A stretch of 64,000 nt of DNA from Parapedobacter lycopersici (GTDB taxonomy: Bacteria > Bacteroidota > Bacteroidia > Sphingobacteriales > Sphingobacteriaceae), in assembly GCF_024643285.1 (NCBI RefSeq), contig NZ_JAMSLW010000003.1, positions 434,097 through 498,096 of the forward strand. The letters are read 5' to 3'. Positions 17,751 to 28,200 of the stretch are shown one piece after another (position 1 is the stretch's first letter; every line of letters starts with the position of its first letter). Made by a program: the position numbers and the translations under genes. The notes under the pieces are model-generated. The model made no database searches. It had not been told where the DNA came from and was given only the letters and a program-made list of their open reading frames with translations.

Positions 17751-18755
17751 TTAAAGTGCCTCAATCAGTGCTGCCTTTTTTTCTTTGTATTCGGCCTCGT
17801 CAATGAGGTGCTGTTCAAAAAGCGCCTTCAATGCCTTCAGCCGTGAAGCAATGGTCTCGATGTCCTGCGGGACCGGACCGGTAGCCGGCGCTGCTGCCGC
17901 TGCCGGTTGCTGCGATGCCTGGTTCATTTGATTGAACAGCATGCCCATAGCCACCCCTTGCTGTGCGCCACCCTGTACGGGATGGTGTTCGCTGCTGGTG
18001 GCAATCGCCGTGTTGAATTTTTGAAAACGATCCGGATCACTGACCATATTCATGCCTGTTACCTTGTCGTAATAGCGGCTCACCTCATCGGGCAGGCTCG
18101 TGCCGGAGACGGTAAATTGCGTGATTTCCACACCGAGGTCATCAAAATAAGGTTGTATCAGCGGTTGAATGCGGCTGTTCAGCGCAGATAAATTGCCGGC
18201 GACGTCCAGTACGGAAATGTTTGAAAGCGCCAGTGCCTCACCGAATCTGGGTGCAATAAAATTGCGTAGCTGCTGCTCAAATTCAGCACTGGTAAGCTCG
18301 GGAAATGTGCCTGCATATTCGGTGAAAAACCTGGAAAAATCGCGGATACGGACATTGTAGGTCCCAAATGCCCGTACGCGTACCTGTCCAAACTGTGGGT
18401 CGCGCATCATAACCGGTGACGGTGTTCCCCAACGAAGGTTGACAAACTGCTTAACCGAAAAGAAATAAACATCGGCCTTAAAAGGACTTTCAAAGCCGTA
18501 TTTCCATCCTTTTAGCCGAGACAGCACTGGAATATTCTGTGTGTTCAACGTGTGCGTCCCGGCCTGGAAAACATCCGCTATTTTTCCCTCGTTCAGCAGC
18601 ATAGCCACCTGGCTTTCCCGGACGATAAGCTTAGCGCCGTTTTTTATTTCCTTGTCCCCGTCGGGAATTTTCCACATCATCAGATCAGGCCGGTGTTCGA
18701 CCCATTCAATAATTTCCAGGTAGGGTAATACGGATGTTGGCTTGCTCATGGTCAT
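17751..18755 (-). CDS. SPFH-domain protein with C-terminal SHOCT domain (YdjI-like)
   Basis: Protein of 334 aa of the virion-core-like/YdjI branch of the SPFH (stomatin/prohibitin/flotillin) superfamily. The opening is YLEIIEWVEHRPDLMMWKIP, and the SPFH body runs to about 225. A Q/A/P-rich linker (about 265-300) leads to a SHOCT-like C-terminal helix pair (about 302-334, ALFEQHLIDEAEYKEKKAAL). No transmembrane segment is present. It is the first gene of a four-gene operon with two zinc-ribbon proteins. In Bacillus the homologous YdjI works with PspA and zinc-ribbon YdjG; no PspA gene is seen here. The start may be Met3. Confidence 0.8.
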   Translation of the reverse strand: MTMSKPTSVLPYLEIIEWVEHRPDLMMWKIPDGDKEIKNGAKLIVRESQVAMLLNEGKIADVFQAGTHTLNTQNIPVLSRLKGWKYGFESPFKADVYFFSVKQFVNLRWGTPSPVMMRDPQFGQVRVRAFGTYNVRIRDFSRFFTEYAGTFPELTSAEFEQQLRNFIAPRFGEALALSNISVLDVAGNLSALNSRIQPLIQPYFDDLGVEITQFTVSGTSLPDEVSRYYDKVTGMNMVSDPDRFQKFNTAIATSSEHHPVQGGAQQGVAMGMLFNQMNQASQQPAAAAAPATGPVPQDIETIASRLKALKALFEQHLIDEAEYKEKKAALIEAL

Positions 18756-18964
18756 GTGAGTTACGTGGTACTAAGTAGGGGATAGCTGGTGTCATGGCGA
18801 CGGCTATACCGCTTTCCAAAGGTACGCGCAGCACCGGCCAACGACCAAATACCGGCCGTATACGGAGTGACTACACGTCTTTTTTTGGTGTCTATAAAAC
18901 GACTACAATCAGCCTGTCAGTGGGTGTCTTCGCTGTCCTGTCAGTGTTATGACGCCAAAAAACG

Positions 18965-18972
18965 TATCTTTG
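18965..18972 (+). promoter_or_regulatory. Probable -7 box of the DinB-like gene
   Basis: TATCTTTG matches TAnnTTTG and lies 21 bp before the ATG at 18994. It falls inside a longer frame beginning at 18949, which argues for the downstream start. The remaining gap 18756-18948 shows nothing I can name. Confidence 0.4.
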
Positions 18973-18993
18973 GTAACATCAGCACCACACCAT

Positions 18994-19512
18994 ATGAACA
19001 ATGACCCACAGCCCGAAGTCTGGATGCGTGGCCCGATAGCAGGCGTACCATCGCTCCTGCAGCCGGTAGCCCATGCATTATTGCAGGCAAAAGAAGAGGT
19101 AACGCGTTACTTGCAGGGATTTGACGACCGGTTATTATGGGAAAAGCCGGGAGGAATGGCCTCCGTGGGTTTCCATCTGCAGCACATGGCAGGCGTAACC
19201 GAACGACTGTTTACTTATGCGGCGGATAAAACGCTTTCGGCGGAGCAACTGAACGGTCTCCGGATGGAGGGCGCGCAGGACCCACTGTTAAACGCTGCTG
19301 CACTGGTTGCGGCTTTTGGCAGTCGGGTCGATACCGCAATACAGCAGTTGAAACAGACGGATGAGACCACATTAACCGATATCCGGTACCTGGGCAGAAA
19401 GCGGATACCCACTACCCAGCTGGGATTACTCTTCCATGCGGCAGAACACACACAGCGTCACCTCGGGCAGCTGCTGGTAACGGTCCGTCTATTGCCTTTG
19501 CTAAGCCGGTAA
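18994..19512 (+). CDS. DinB-family (DinB_2) protein
   Basis: Four-helix-bundle metal-binding protein of about 172 aa. The DinB histidine triad is visible as FHLQHM near 51 and HAAEHTQRH near 145. The family includes thiol transferases and many damage-inducible proteins of unknown activity; the substrate is not evident here. The ATG giving MNNDPQPEVW is preferred over the upstream ATG at 18949 because a -7 promoter box lies between them. It is convergent with rsmG, with 7 bp between the stops. Confidence 0.8.
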   Translation: MNNDPQPEVWMRGPIAGVPSLLQPVAHALLQAKEEVTRYLQGFDDRLLWEKPGGMASVGFHLQHMAGVTERLFTYAADKTLSAEQLNGLRMEGAQDPLLNAAALVAAFGSRVDTAIQQLKQTDETTLTDIRYLGRKRIPTTQLGLLFHAAEHTQRHLGQLLVTVRLLPLLSR

Positions 19513-19519
19513 GTGTTAC

Positions 19520-20134
19520 TTACGCCGGGATGTAGACAATGTGCTTGGTGGAGAAAAAATCTTCGGTAAAATAAGCAGAAAGCGGATGGATTTCCGCCTG
19601 CAGCCGCGCTTCCGCAATTTCCTCACGCAGATCACCCCCCTTTAAATAGAGCGTGCCGTTCGGAAGCGCATTGCGGTCTTTTTTCAGGAATTTATTGCGT
19701 ACCCAGGGATAAAATTCGGCCAGCCGGGTTACAGCACGGGAAACAACAAAATCGTATTTGTCATCGAGTTGCTCGGCGCGGATATGGTCGGCTTCCACAT
19801 TATCCAGCTCCACGGCGGCGGCAACCTCGCGAACCACCTTGATTTTTTTGCGGATGGAATCCACCAGGTGAAACTGCACCTCCGGAAACAGGATGGCCAG
19901 CGGAATCCCCGGAAATCCGCCACCCGTCCCCACATCCAGTATGCGGGTGCCGGGCACAAAGCCGGTAAACTTCGCTATACCCAGTGCGTGGAGCACATGG
20001 TGCAGGTATAACTGGCCAATATCTTTTCGTGACACGACGTTGATCTGGTGGTTCCAGTAGGGATATAAATCGCCGAGCAACCGGAACTGTTTCCGCTGTT
20101 TGTCGGATAAATCGGGAAAATACCGGTAAATCAT
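19520..20134 (-). CDS. rsmG: 16S rRNA (guanine(527)-N7)-methyltransferase
   Basis: SAM-dependent methyltransferase of about 204 aa that modifies G527 of 16S rRNA. The start MIYRYFPDLSDKQ was chosen because it matches the family N-terminus; a longer frame to 20224 would overlap the glycosyltransferase gene. SAM-binding ILDVGTGGGFPGIPLAI, the following FHLVDSIRKKI, and VSRAV are characteristic. It follows the glycosyltransferase gene on the same strand and may be cotranscribed. Confidence 0.95.
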   Translation of the reverse strand: MIYRYFPDLSDKQRKQFRLLGDLYPYWNHQINVVSRKDIGQLYLHHVLHALGIAKFTGFVPGTRILDVGTGGGFPGIPLAILFPEVQFHLVDSIRKKIKVVREVAAAVELDNVEADHIRAEQLDDKYDFVVSRAVTRLAEFYPWVRNKFLKKDRNALPNGTLYLKGGDLREEIAEARLQAEIHPLSAYFTEDFFSTKHIVYIPA

Positions 20135-20172
20135 GTCAACGCCCGGATCGAGTACAAATGCGGATTCAAAAT

Positions 20173-21315
20173 CTACTTCCACCTTACTTCTTTTCTGAAT
20201 AGTGCAAAAAAACCATTTATGCAAATATACATGTAATAGCAGAAGTCAAGCAAAGGAAGTGTCCAAATCAGGCCCTTTACCTGTAACTTCCGCATAACCG
20301 GGAAATAAATAAGCAATTGCAGCAGCAGCCGCAGCAGGTATCCACCCAGCACAACGGGCCAATATTGCGGAAACGCTATTAACAACGCAATTGCCGTAAC
20401 ATAAAATAAAAAGGCACTGGTCAACTGCGTGGCCAGCATGCGCCTATGTGCCGGTTTATATGCTTTTGAAGCGCCGGCATGCCTCGTCTTCTGGCGATAA
20501 TATGCTGCAAAGGTTGTTTTCGGTGCACTCCATACGTGTGCTTCCGGATGAATGCAGATGACCGTGTTATGGGGTGTCGCATTCTGATTGACAAACAGGT
20601 CATCGTCGCCCGAGGGAATGTGCATGTGTGCCGCAAAACCCTTCCCCCGGAAAAAAAGGCTTTTGGTATAGGCCATGTTGCGGCCGACACCCATGTAAGC
20701 CTTCCCCTTAAGGGCATAAGCGAGGTAACTCATTGCTGTGTGGAACGTTTCGAAACGGATGAGCGCATTCAGTATTCCCCGTCCTTTGGCATAAGGTGAA
20801 TAGCCCAGCACAATTTCTTCACCACCGGTAAAGGCTTGCGCCATATGCCGCAGCCATTGGTCCGATTCGGGCACGCAATCGGCATCGGTGAATACGATAT
20901 GCTCATACCGGGCACCTTTAATACCCAGTGTAACGGCAAATTTCTTGCCGTGTTTCAGCCGGACATGCTCGGCAATTTCCACCACTTTCAGGTTCGGGTA
21001 CTGGGTGGCGAGGTCCTTCAGCAGCCACTTGCTTTCATCTTCTGAAAAATCGTTCACCAGAATCACCTCAAATGCGGGATAATCCTGGCTGAGCACTTTT
21101 GGCAGGTTCTGCCGCAGGTTTTCCTCTTCGTTCCGTGCGCAGATAACGACAGACAACGGAAGTTCCGCGGCATTGGTTGTCTCCGACGGTACTTTATATG
21201 CGGCCAGTTTACGGTATACGAACAGCAGGAAATACAGTTGGATGAGCAGCAGAAGTCCGAATATTCCAAGTAGTAATAAGGGGAGCAGGCCGTCTATTTG
21301 GTTGAATACATCCAT
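20173..21315 (-). CDS. Membrane glycosyltransferase family 2
   Basis: Processive-type inner-membrane glycosyltransferase of 380 aa. An N-terminal transmembrane helix (about 12-38) precedes a GT-A domain with VICARNEEENL, VNDFSEDES, the metal-binding DADC near 140 and GDDDLF near 230. RQKTRH near 280 stands where the QxxRW-like acceptor motif is expected. Two or three C-terminal transmembrane helices follow (about 300-370). The sugar donor and product cannot be deduced; no polysaccharide gene cluster surrounds it. Confidence 0.88.
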   Translation of the reverse strand: MDVFNQIDGLLPLLLLGIFGLLLLIQLYFLLFVYRKLAAYKVPSETTNAAELPLSVVICARNEEENLRQNLPKVLSQDYPAFEVILVNDFSEDESKWLLKDLATQYPNLKVVEIAEHVRLKHGKKFAVTLGIKGARYEHIVFTDADCVPESDQWLRHMAQAFTGGEEIVLGYSPYAKGRGILNALIRFETFHTAMSYLAYALKGKAYMGVGRNMAYTKSLFFRGKGFAAHMHIPSGDDDLFVNQNATPHNTVICIHPEAHVWSAPKTTFAAYYRQKTRHAGASKAYKPAHRRMLATQLTSAFLFYVTAIALLIAFPQYWPVVLGGYLLRLLLQLLIYFPVMRKLQVKGLIWTLPLLDFCYYMYICINGFFALFRKEVRWK

Positions 21316-21389
21316 AGGTTGCCAAAGATAATAGGTTAATTTTGAATTTTAAGCAGCTGTCCGCGTTTATATGCCTGCCTGTCCGTAAG

Positions 21390-21420
21390 TTGGATATCAG
21401 CAGCAATTTAGCTATTTTTG
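21390..21420 (+). promoter_or_regulatory. Probable tgt promoter
   Basis: TTG (21390-21392), a 20-bp spacer and TATTTTTG (21413-21420) fit the Bacteroidota promoter. The start of transcription would fall near 21427, which excludes the in-frame TTG at 21428 as translation start and supports ATG 21437. Confidence 0.5.
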
Positions 21421-21436
21421 CGCAACATTGAACAGC

Positions 21437-22567
21437 ATGAAATTTACCCTCCAGGCAAAGGACAAACAATCCAAAGCACGTACAGGAAGTATTGAAACCG
21501 CACATGGGACTATCCAGACCCCCATTTTCATGCCGGTGGGAACGGCTGGCACGGTAAAGGCCGTCCATCAGCGCGAGCTGGCAGACGACATTAATGCACA
21601 GATTATCCTGGGCAATACCTACCACCTTTACCTGCGCCCCGGACTGGAGGTATTGCAGGCGGCGGGCGGACTGCACCGCTTCAATGGCTGGGACAGGCCG
21701 CTGCTGACAGACAGTGGTGGATATCAAGTGTATTCGCTGACCGAGGTGCGCAAAATCAGGGAGGAGGGGGTGACCTTCCGTTCACACATAGACGGTTCCA
21801 AACACCTGTTTACTCCCGAGAATGTGATGGATACCCAGCGGGTGATTGGCGCGGATATCGTGATGGCTTTTGATGAATGCACACCTTACCCCTGTGAATA
21901 TAAGTATGCCAAACACTCGATGGCGATGACTCACCGCTGGCTCAGCCGGTGCTGTGCCCGATTTGACAGTACCGAGCCGCTGTACGGCTATGAACAGACC
22001 CTGTTCCCGATCGTGCAGGGGTCGGTATATAAAGACCTGCGCCGGCAGTCCGCCGAAACCATTGCCAGTTTCGGTCGCGATGGGAATGCCATTGGGGGGC
22101 TTTCGGTAGGGGAGCCGGCCGAGGAAATGTATGCAATGACCGAGATTGTCTGTGACATACTACCCGAAGATAAACCCCGTTATTTAATGGGTGTGGGTAC
22201 CCCGGTGAATCTGCTGGAGAATATTGCCCTTGGAATCGACATGTTCGATTGCGTAATGCCTACGCGCAATGCCCGTAATGGCATGCTCTTTACGCGGCAG
22301 GGCGTCATTAACATCAAGAATAAAAAATGGGAATCGGATTTTTCGCCCATTGATGCGGAAAGCGACCTATGGGCCGACCGGGCGTACAGCAAGGCTTATT
22401 TACGGCACCTGATCCGCTCGCAGGAAATTCTCGGTGCGCAGATCGCGTCGTTGCATAACCTGCATTTCTACCTTTGGCTGGTTAACGAAGCACGGGAACG
22501 GATTGCCGCTGGCGATTTTTGCGAATGGAAGAACCGGATGGTCCGGCAACTGGGCGAAAAAATATAA
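21437..22567 (+). CDS. tgt: tRNA-guanine(34) transglycosylase
   Basis: Enzyme of 376 aa that exchanges G34 of tRNAs with GUN anticodons for preQ1 or queuine, a step in queuosine synthesis. Substrate-binding LLTDSGGYQVYSL near 90, GGLSVGEP near 220 and the catalytic Asp region FDCVMPTRNARNG near 265 are present. The usual zinc site C-x-C-x2-C before YSKAYLRHL is replaced by ESDLWADR, so three zinc cysteines are absent. This may be usual in Bacteroidota. The lptF/G-type gene follows after 37 bp on the same strand. Confidence 0.95.
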   Translation: MKFTLQAKDKQSKARTGSIETAHGTIQTPIFMPVGTAGTVKAVHQRELADDINAQIILGNTYHLYLRPGLEVLQAAGGLHRFNGWDRPLLTDSGGYQVYSLTEVRKIREEGVTFRSHIDGSKHLFTPENVMDTQRVIGADIVMAFDECTPYPCEYKYAKHSMAMTHRWLSRCCARFDSTEPLYGYEQTLFPIVQGSVYKDLRRQSAETIASFGRDGNAIGGLSVGEPAEEMYAMTEIVCDILPEDKPRYLMGVGTPVNLLENIALGIDMFDCVMPTRNARNGMLFTRQGVINIKNKKWESDFSPIDAESDLWADRAYSKAYLRHLIRSQEILGAQIASLHNLHFYLWLVNEARERIAAGDFCEWKNRMVRQLGEKI

Positions 22568-22604
22568 CGGCCACAGTACGGTAGTCGCTAAACAAAAGAC
22601 CCGG

Positions 22605-23681
22605 ATGAAACTCATCGACAAATACATCATCAAAAAATACCTGAGCACGTTCGTGTTCACCATTGCCATCTTTGTGGTGGTGGCGGTTATTTTTGATATT
22701 TCCGAGCGGCTGGATGATTTCATGAAAAACAAGGCGCCGCTCTCCAAGATTATTTTTGAATACTACGCCGGGTTTATCCCCTTCTACATCAACATGCTGT
22801 CACCGCTGATTAACTTCATCGCAGTGATTTTTTTTACGGCCAAGATGGCCGATCAGACGGAGATTGTACCAATCCTGAGCGGCGGCATGAGCTTCAACCG
22901 GTTTGTCCGTCCGTATATGATGGCAGCGACCGTGATCTGTCTGCTTAATTATGCGTTCAATGTATATATTATTCCCCGGACCAATAAACTGAAAGTAGGC
23001 TTTGAGCGGATTTATGTTAAGCCGGTGGAGAATAATACCAAAAGCTCGACACACATGCAGATCGATAGCAACAGTTACGTCTACATTGATAATTTCGATA
23101 ACAACCGCAAAATCGGTTACAATTTTGTGCTCGAGAAATTCAAGGGGGAGGAGCTGACGGAGAAACTGATGGCTGACCGTATCATGTGGGATTCCGTGCA
23201 GAGCCGATGGCGCATCGAGAACTACACGGTGCGCTTAATAGACAACCTGCATGAAGAAATGATCAAGGGACGGACCAAGGATACCATACTGGACATGCAC
23301 CCCCGGGATTTTGAGGTTTACGACAACATCTTCACCGCGATGAACATGACGGAACTGAACGACCGGATTGAAAAGGAGAAGACCCGTGGAACGGGGATGA
23401 TGGTCGACCTGCTGCTCGAAAAATATAAACGTTTCGTCAATCCGCTGGCGGCTTACGTACTGACCCTGATGGGCGTAGCGTTGTCGTCCAAGAAGGTGAG
23501 GGGAGGGATTGGTCTCAGCCTGGGGATCGGGATCGGTCTAAGCTTTACCTACATTGTGTTTATCCAGTTTTCGACGATGTTTTCGCTCAAGGGCGGACTT
23601 CCGCCATTGGTCGCGGTTTTTATTCCCAACGTTATTTTCGGCCTGCTGGCCATGTACCTGCTGCACAAGGCCCCTAAGTAA
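22605..23681 (+). CDS. LptF/LptG-family lipopolysaccharide export permease
   Basis: Inner-membrane protein of 358 aa. By family it is a transmembrane subunit of the LptBFG ABC transporter that extracts lipopolysaccharide and passes it to LptC/LptA. The start MKLIDKYIIKKYL is the classical opening. Three N-terminal helices, a periplasmic jellyroll-like region (about 130-260) and three C-terminal helices are evident. Whether it is LptF or LptG cannot be decided, because only one copy is in the window. A longer frame reaches back into tgt but is not needed. Confidence 0.92.
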   Translation: MKLIDKYIIKKYLSTFVFTIAIFVVVAVIFDISERLDDFMKNKAPLSKIIFEYYAGFIPFYINMLSPLINFIAVIFFTAKMADQTEIVPILSGGMSFNRFVRPYMMAATVICLLNYAFNVYIIPRTNKLKVGFERIYVKPVENNTKSSTHMQIDSNSYVYIDNFDNNRKIGYNFVLEKFKGEELTEKLMADRIMWDSVQSRWRIENYTVRLIDNLHEEMIKGRTKDTILDMHPRDFEVYDNIFTAMNMTELNDRIEKEKTRGTGMMVDLLLEKYKRFVNPLAAYVLTLMGVALSSKKVRGGIGLSLGIGIGLSFTYIVFIQFSTMFSLKGGLPPLVAVFIPNVIFGLLAMYLLHKAPK

Positions 23682-23700
23682 TCACCAGACCGCAATAGCA

Positions 23701-23732
23701 TAAAAAATGCCGGAGCGGATTCCGCCCCGGCA
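23701..23732 (-). terminator. Terminator of the gltBD operon
   Basis: TGCCGGAGCGGATTCCGCCCCGGCA (split: stem halves 23708-23718 and 23722-23732) forms a GC-rich hairpin with one mismatch. On the minus strand it is followed by a run of six Ts (23707-23702), the pattern of an intrinsic terminator for gltD transcription. It may also slow plus-strand transcription from the lptF/G-type gene. Confidence 0.65.
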
Positions 23733-23771
23733 GGTACACACAATAATACAATACGTTAAACAACCGGCAGG

Positions 23772-25238
23772 TTATGCGTAACTGAATACGGCATCCTTGC
23801 TTTCCAGTTCGGAATATCCCATCAGGTATTCATCTACCTTCCGTGCACATTCCCGGCCTTCCGAGATCGCCCATACGACGAGCGATTGGCCGCGGCGCAT
23901 ATCGCCGGCTACGAAAATACGGTCGGCCGACGTCTGGTAAACCCCTTCCTGTGCCCGTACGTTCCCGCGCTCATCCAGCTCCACACCGAGTTGCTGCAGC
24001 AGTCCTTCGTGCTGTGGATGGAGGAATCCCATGGCCAGCAGCACCAGCTCACAGGGAATCTCCCGCGCTGACTCCGCTACTTCCTTAAACCTGACCGGCC
24101 GGCCCAGCGCATCCTGCTCCCAGGCCAGGTCGACGATGCGAACGCCTTTTAAGTTTCCGTGTCCGTCGCCAACAAATTCCTTGGTAGCGATACCCCAGAA
24201 GCGTTCGCAACCTTCTTCATGTGACGTCGTGGTCTTCAGTAGCATGGGGTAATTGGGCCAGGGCATGGCATCGGTGCGCTCCCTGGGAGGCTGTGGCATC
24301 AGCTCAAACTGAGTGACGGTTTTGGCACCATGGCGGTTTGAGGTACCTACGCAGTCCGAACCGGTGTCGCCGCCGCCGATAACCAATACGTTTTTTCCGG
24401 TGGCCAGGATGTCCGCTTCGTCAACAGGTGACTCACCCACCCGTTTGTTTTGCTGTTTGAGAAACTCCATGGCAAAGTGTGCCCCGTTTAATTCCCGCCC
24501 CGGAATGGGGAGGTCGCGGGGAATGGTCGATCCGCCGGCCAATACCACGGCGTCGTAATCCTGCAGCTCGCTGGCCGGCACATTCCGGCCTACTTCAGCA
24601 TTGCAACGGAACACCACACCTTCCTCTTCCATCAGTTTGATCCGGCGGTCAATGACCCACTTATCCAGCTTAAAATCAGGAATGCCATAGCGCAGCAGTC
24701 CACCGGGTTTATCGTCCCGTTCATACACCGTTACCTCGTGGCCTACCTTGGTCAGCTGCGCTGCCGCGGCAAGGCCGGCTGGCCCGCTGCCAATGACTGC
24801 AACCCGCTTGCCAGTCTTTAAATGCATCGGGCGCGCTTTAACGAATTCCTTTTTGAACGCAATTTCAATGATGTGCTTCTCGATTTCCTCGATGGCTACA
24901 GGCGGTTTATTGATGCCGAGCACACAGGCCGATTCGCAGGGTGCCGGGCATATCCTTCCCGTAAATTCCGGGAAGTTATTGGTCGATACCAGGATCCGGT
25001 AGGCTTCCTCCCAGCGACCATCGTATACCGCATCATTGAATTCGGGGATCACATTGCCCAACGGGCAGCCCGAGTGGCAGAAGGGGATGCCGCAGTTCAT
25101 GCACCTGGCAGCCTGATGGTTCAGCTCCTCGTCGCTGTACGCCTGTACAAACTCTTTGTAATTCTTTTTCCGTTTTTCAACGGTGTCCTTTTTTGGAAGT
25201 ACCCGTTCAAACTCCTTAAATCCGGTTGGTTTTCCCAT
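23772..25238 (-). CDS. gltD: Glutamate synthase (NADPH) small subunit
   Basis: Beta subunit of glutamate synthase, 488 aa, which passes electrons from NAD(P)H through FAD to the large subunit. The N-terminal iron-sulfur motifs [17 protein letters not shown] and CPAPCESAC are present. An FAD-binding [10 protein letters not shown] follows near 152, and a second nucleotide-binding GGGDTGSDC near 290. It starts 20 bp after gltB, giving a gltB-gltD operon for ammonium assimilation. The protein looks complete. Confidence 0.97.
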   Translation of the reverse strand: MGKPTGFKEFERVLPKKDTVEKRKKNYKEFVQAYSDEELNHQAARCMNCGIPFCHSGCPLGNVIPEFNDAVYDGRWEEAYRILVSTNNFPEFTGRICPAPCESACVLGINKPPVAIEEIEKHIIEIAFKKEFVKARPMHLKTGKRVAVIGSGPAGLAAAAQLTKVGHEVTVYERDDKPGGLLRYGIPDFKLDKWVIDRRIKLMEEEGVVFRCNAEVGRNVPASELQDYDAVVLAGGSTIPRDLPIPGRELNGAHFAMEFLKQQNKRVGESPVDEADILATGKNVLVIGGGDTGSDCVGTSNRHGAKTVTQFELMPQPPRERTDAMPWPNYPMLLKTTTSHEEGCERFWGIATKEFVGDGHGNLKGVRIVDLAWEQDALGRPVRFKEVAESAREIPCELVLLAMGFLHPQHEGLLQQLGVELDERGNVRAQEGVYQTSADRIFVAGDMRRGQSLVVWAISEGRECARKVDEYLMGYSELESKDAVFSYA

Positions 25239-25258
25239 CTTTTCTTACTAAATGTCGT

Positions 25259-28200
25259 TTATGCCTCTACTAATTTTGACCGCAGCGCATGTTTGTATTC
25301 CCTTGGGAATACCTTGATAAAGCATGTCTTTTCCTTCTTCCAGTTTTTGAGAATATAAGCAGCCCGCTTGCTGCCTGTCAGGTGGATATGGCGCTTGAGC
25401 AATGCGGTGATTTCGGTTTCGTCCGTCGCTTCCAGCGGATCGAGGTCCACCATTTCCGTATTGCAATTGTCCCTGAAAGTGCCTTCGGTGTCGTATACCC
25501 ATGCAATACCCCCGCTCATTCCGGCCGCAAAGTTACGCCCGGTTCCACCGAGGATCAGTGCGCGTCCCCCTGTCATGTATTCGCATCCGTGGTCGCCTAC
25601 ACCCTCTACCACTGCCGTGGCGCCCGAGTTGCGTACAGCAAACCGTTCGCCGGCCTGGCCGCATACAAAGAGGTTTCCGGAAGTGGCTCCGTAGAGGGCA
25701 ACGTTGCCGATGATGATGTTTTCATGCGGTACCAGCGGACTGGAGGCTGCCGGATAGATGGCCAGCTGTGCGCCGGATAATCCCTTACCCACATAATCGT
25801 TCGCTTCACCCTCCAGCTCAAAAGACAGGCCCTTGGTGGCAAATGCACCGAAGCTCTGGCCGGCTGATCCCATGAACTTATAGTTAATGGTATTGTCGGG
25901 AAGCCCTTCGCTGCCGTAACGCTTGGAAACTTCATTGGAAAGCAGCGTACCAATGGTACGGTCGGTATTCTTAACCTCGAAAGTGCCGAATACCGGTGTT
26001 TTGCTGTCCAATGCGGCGGCAGCCTGTTTCAGGAGACCCCAATCCAGGATCATGTCCATGCCGTGGTCCTGCGCCTCAGTCTGGTAGAGCGTTTCGTTGG
26101 CGGCACTCGGTGCCACATAGAGAATACCCGAGAGGTCCAGCTTGTTTACTTTCCAGTGGCTGATGTTTTCCCGTTTTTTCAGGAACTGCGCCCGGCCGAC
26201 CATCTCGTTGATGGTGCGGAATCCGAGTTCGGCCATGATTTCACGGAGTTCCTCCGCCAGGAACTTGAATAGGTTCACAATGTGTTCCGGCTTGCCGGAA
26301 AACAGCTTGCGGAGCTCCGGATCCTGGGTGGCTACACCAACAGGGCAGGTATTCAGGTGGCATTTCCGCATCATGATGCATCCGCCCGCTACCAGCGCCG
26401 CAGTGGCCACACCCCATTCTTCGGCGCCCAGCAGGGCAGCCATGGCAATGTCGCGGCCTGTTTTAAGCTGTCCGTCGGTTTGCAGTACCACCCGGCTGCG
26501 CAGCTTGTTTTTCACCAGCGTCTGGTGCGATTCGGCGAGCCCGAGCTCCCAGGGCAGTCCCGCATGTTTAATGGAACTGATGGGCGATGCGCCCGTGCCC
26601 CCGTCATAACCGGCAATCAGGATCACGTCGGCGTGTGCCTTCGCTACCCCGGCGGCAATGGTGCCCACGCCTGCCTTTGAAACCAGTTTCACATTGATCC
26701 GGGCTTCGCGGTTGGCGTTTTTCAGGTCGAAGATCAGCTGTGCCAGGTCTTCGATGGAATAGATATCGTGGTGGGGCGGGGGAGAGATCAGGCCCACACC
26801 CGGCGTCGAGTGCCGTACGCGCGCAATCCAGTCGTCTACTTTGTGCCCCGGCAGCTGACCGCCTTCACCGGGCTTGGCGCCCTGTGCCATTTTAATCTGG
26901 AGTTCGTCTGCCTGTGTCAGGTAATTCGAAGTTACCCCGAAACGTCCGGACGCAACCTGCTTGATGGCCGAACGCATGGAATCACCATTGGGAAGCCGCT
27001 GGTAACGGATCTCATCTTCGCCACCCTCGCCGGTATTGCTTTTGCCGCCGATGCGGTTCATGGCAATGGCAAGCGTACTGTGGGCTTCGTGTGAAATGGA
27101 ACCGAAAGACATCGCCCCGGTAGCAAACCGCTTCATGATGTTTTCAGCGGGCTCCACCTCATCAATGGAGATGGCGGAGCGGTGTTTTGCAAAATCCAGC
27201 AATCCCCGCAGGGTGTACATGCGTTCCTGTTGGTTATTGATTAACGCAGCATATTTTTTATACGTGTCGTAGTCGCCCGTACGGCAAGCCTGCTGCAGCA
27301 GGTGTACCGTCTGCGGATTGAACAGATGCGCCTCGCCCCGTCTTTTCCACTGATAAATACCGCCCTCGGGCAACAGGTCCTTGCTGTTGCGCGAACTGGT
27401 AAACCCACGGTGGTGCTTGCTCAGTACCTCACGGGCAATATCGTCGAGGTCCAGTCCGCCAATGCGCGACACGGCTCCGCAGAAATAGGTGTCAACCACC
27501 TGCTTATTAATGCCGAGTACTTCGAAAATCTGCGCGCCATGATACGACTGCAGCGTCGATATACCCATCTTTGAAAAGATTTTAAGCAGTCCGCCGCATA
27601 CCGCTTTGACGTAATTTTTGGACAGTTGGGGCCAGCTGAGCGGTGTATCCAGCAGCTGTTGCTCTTTCAGCGTCCGGATGGAAGCCAGTGCCATGTAAGG
27701 ATTGATGGCAGTTGCGCCGAAAGCAAGCAGGCAGGCAAAGTGATGCACTTCCCAGATATCGCCGCCTTCCACAACCAGGCCCACGGCTCCGCGATGGCCC
27801 GTTTTAATGAGGTGGTGGTGTACCGCGGATACCGCAAGCAGCGAAGGGATGGCGGCATGCTGTGAATCAATGGCGCGGTCGGAGAGGATAATCACCTCAA
27901 ACCCATCCTTCACCGCATCTTCGGCATAACGGCACAGGCGGCGCAGCCCTTCTTCAAGTGCTCCCGGCTTGCCCGTTGCGTTGAAATAACATTGCAGCGT
28001 CTTCGCCTGGAACACGCCGGTATCGATACTGCGCAGTTTCTCCAGCTCGCGGCTGGTTAAAATCGGATGCTCCAGTGACACGCAATGGCAGTGCATCTTA
28101 TCTTCCGCCAGGATATTCCCTGCATTGCCGATGAAGGTGGTGAGACTCATCACCAGGCGTTCCCGGATCGGGTCTATCGGCGGGTTGGTTACCTGTGCGA

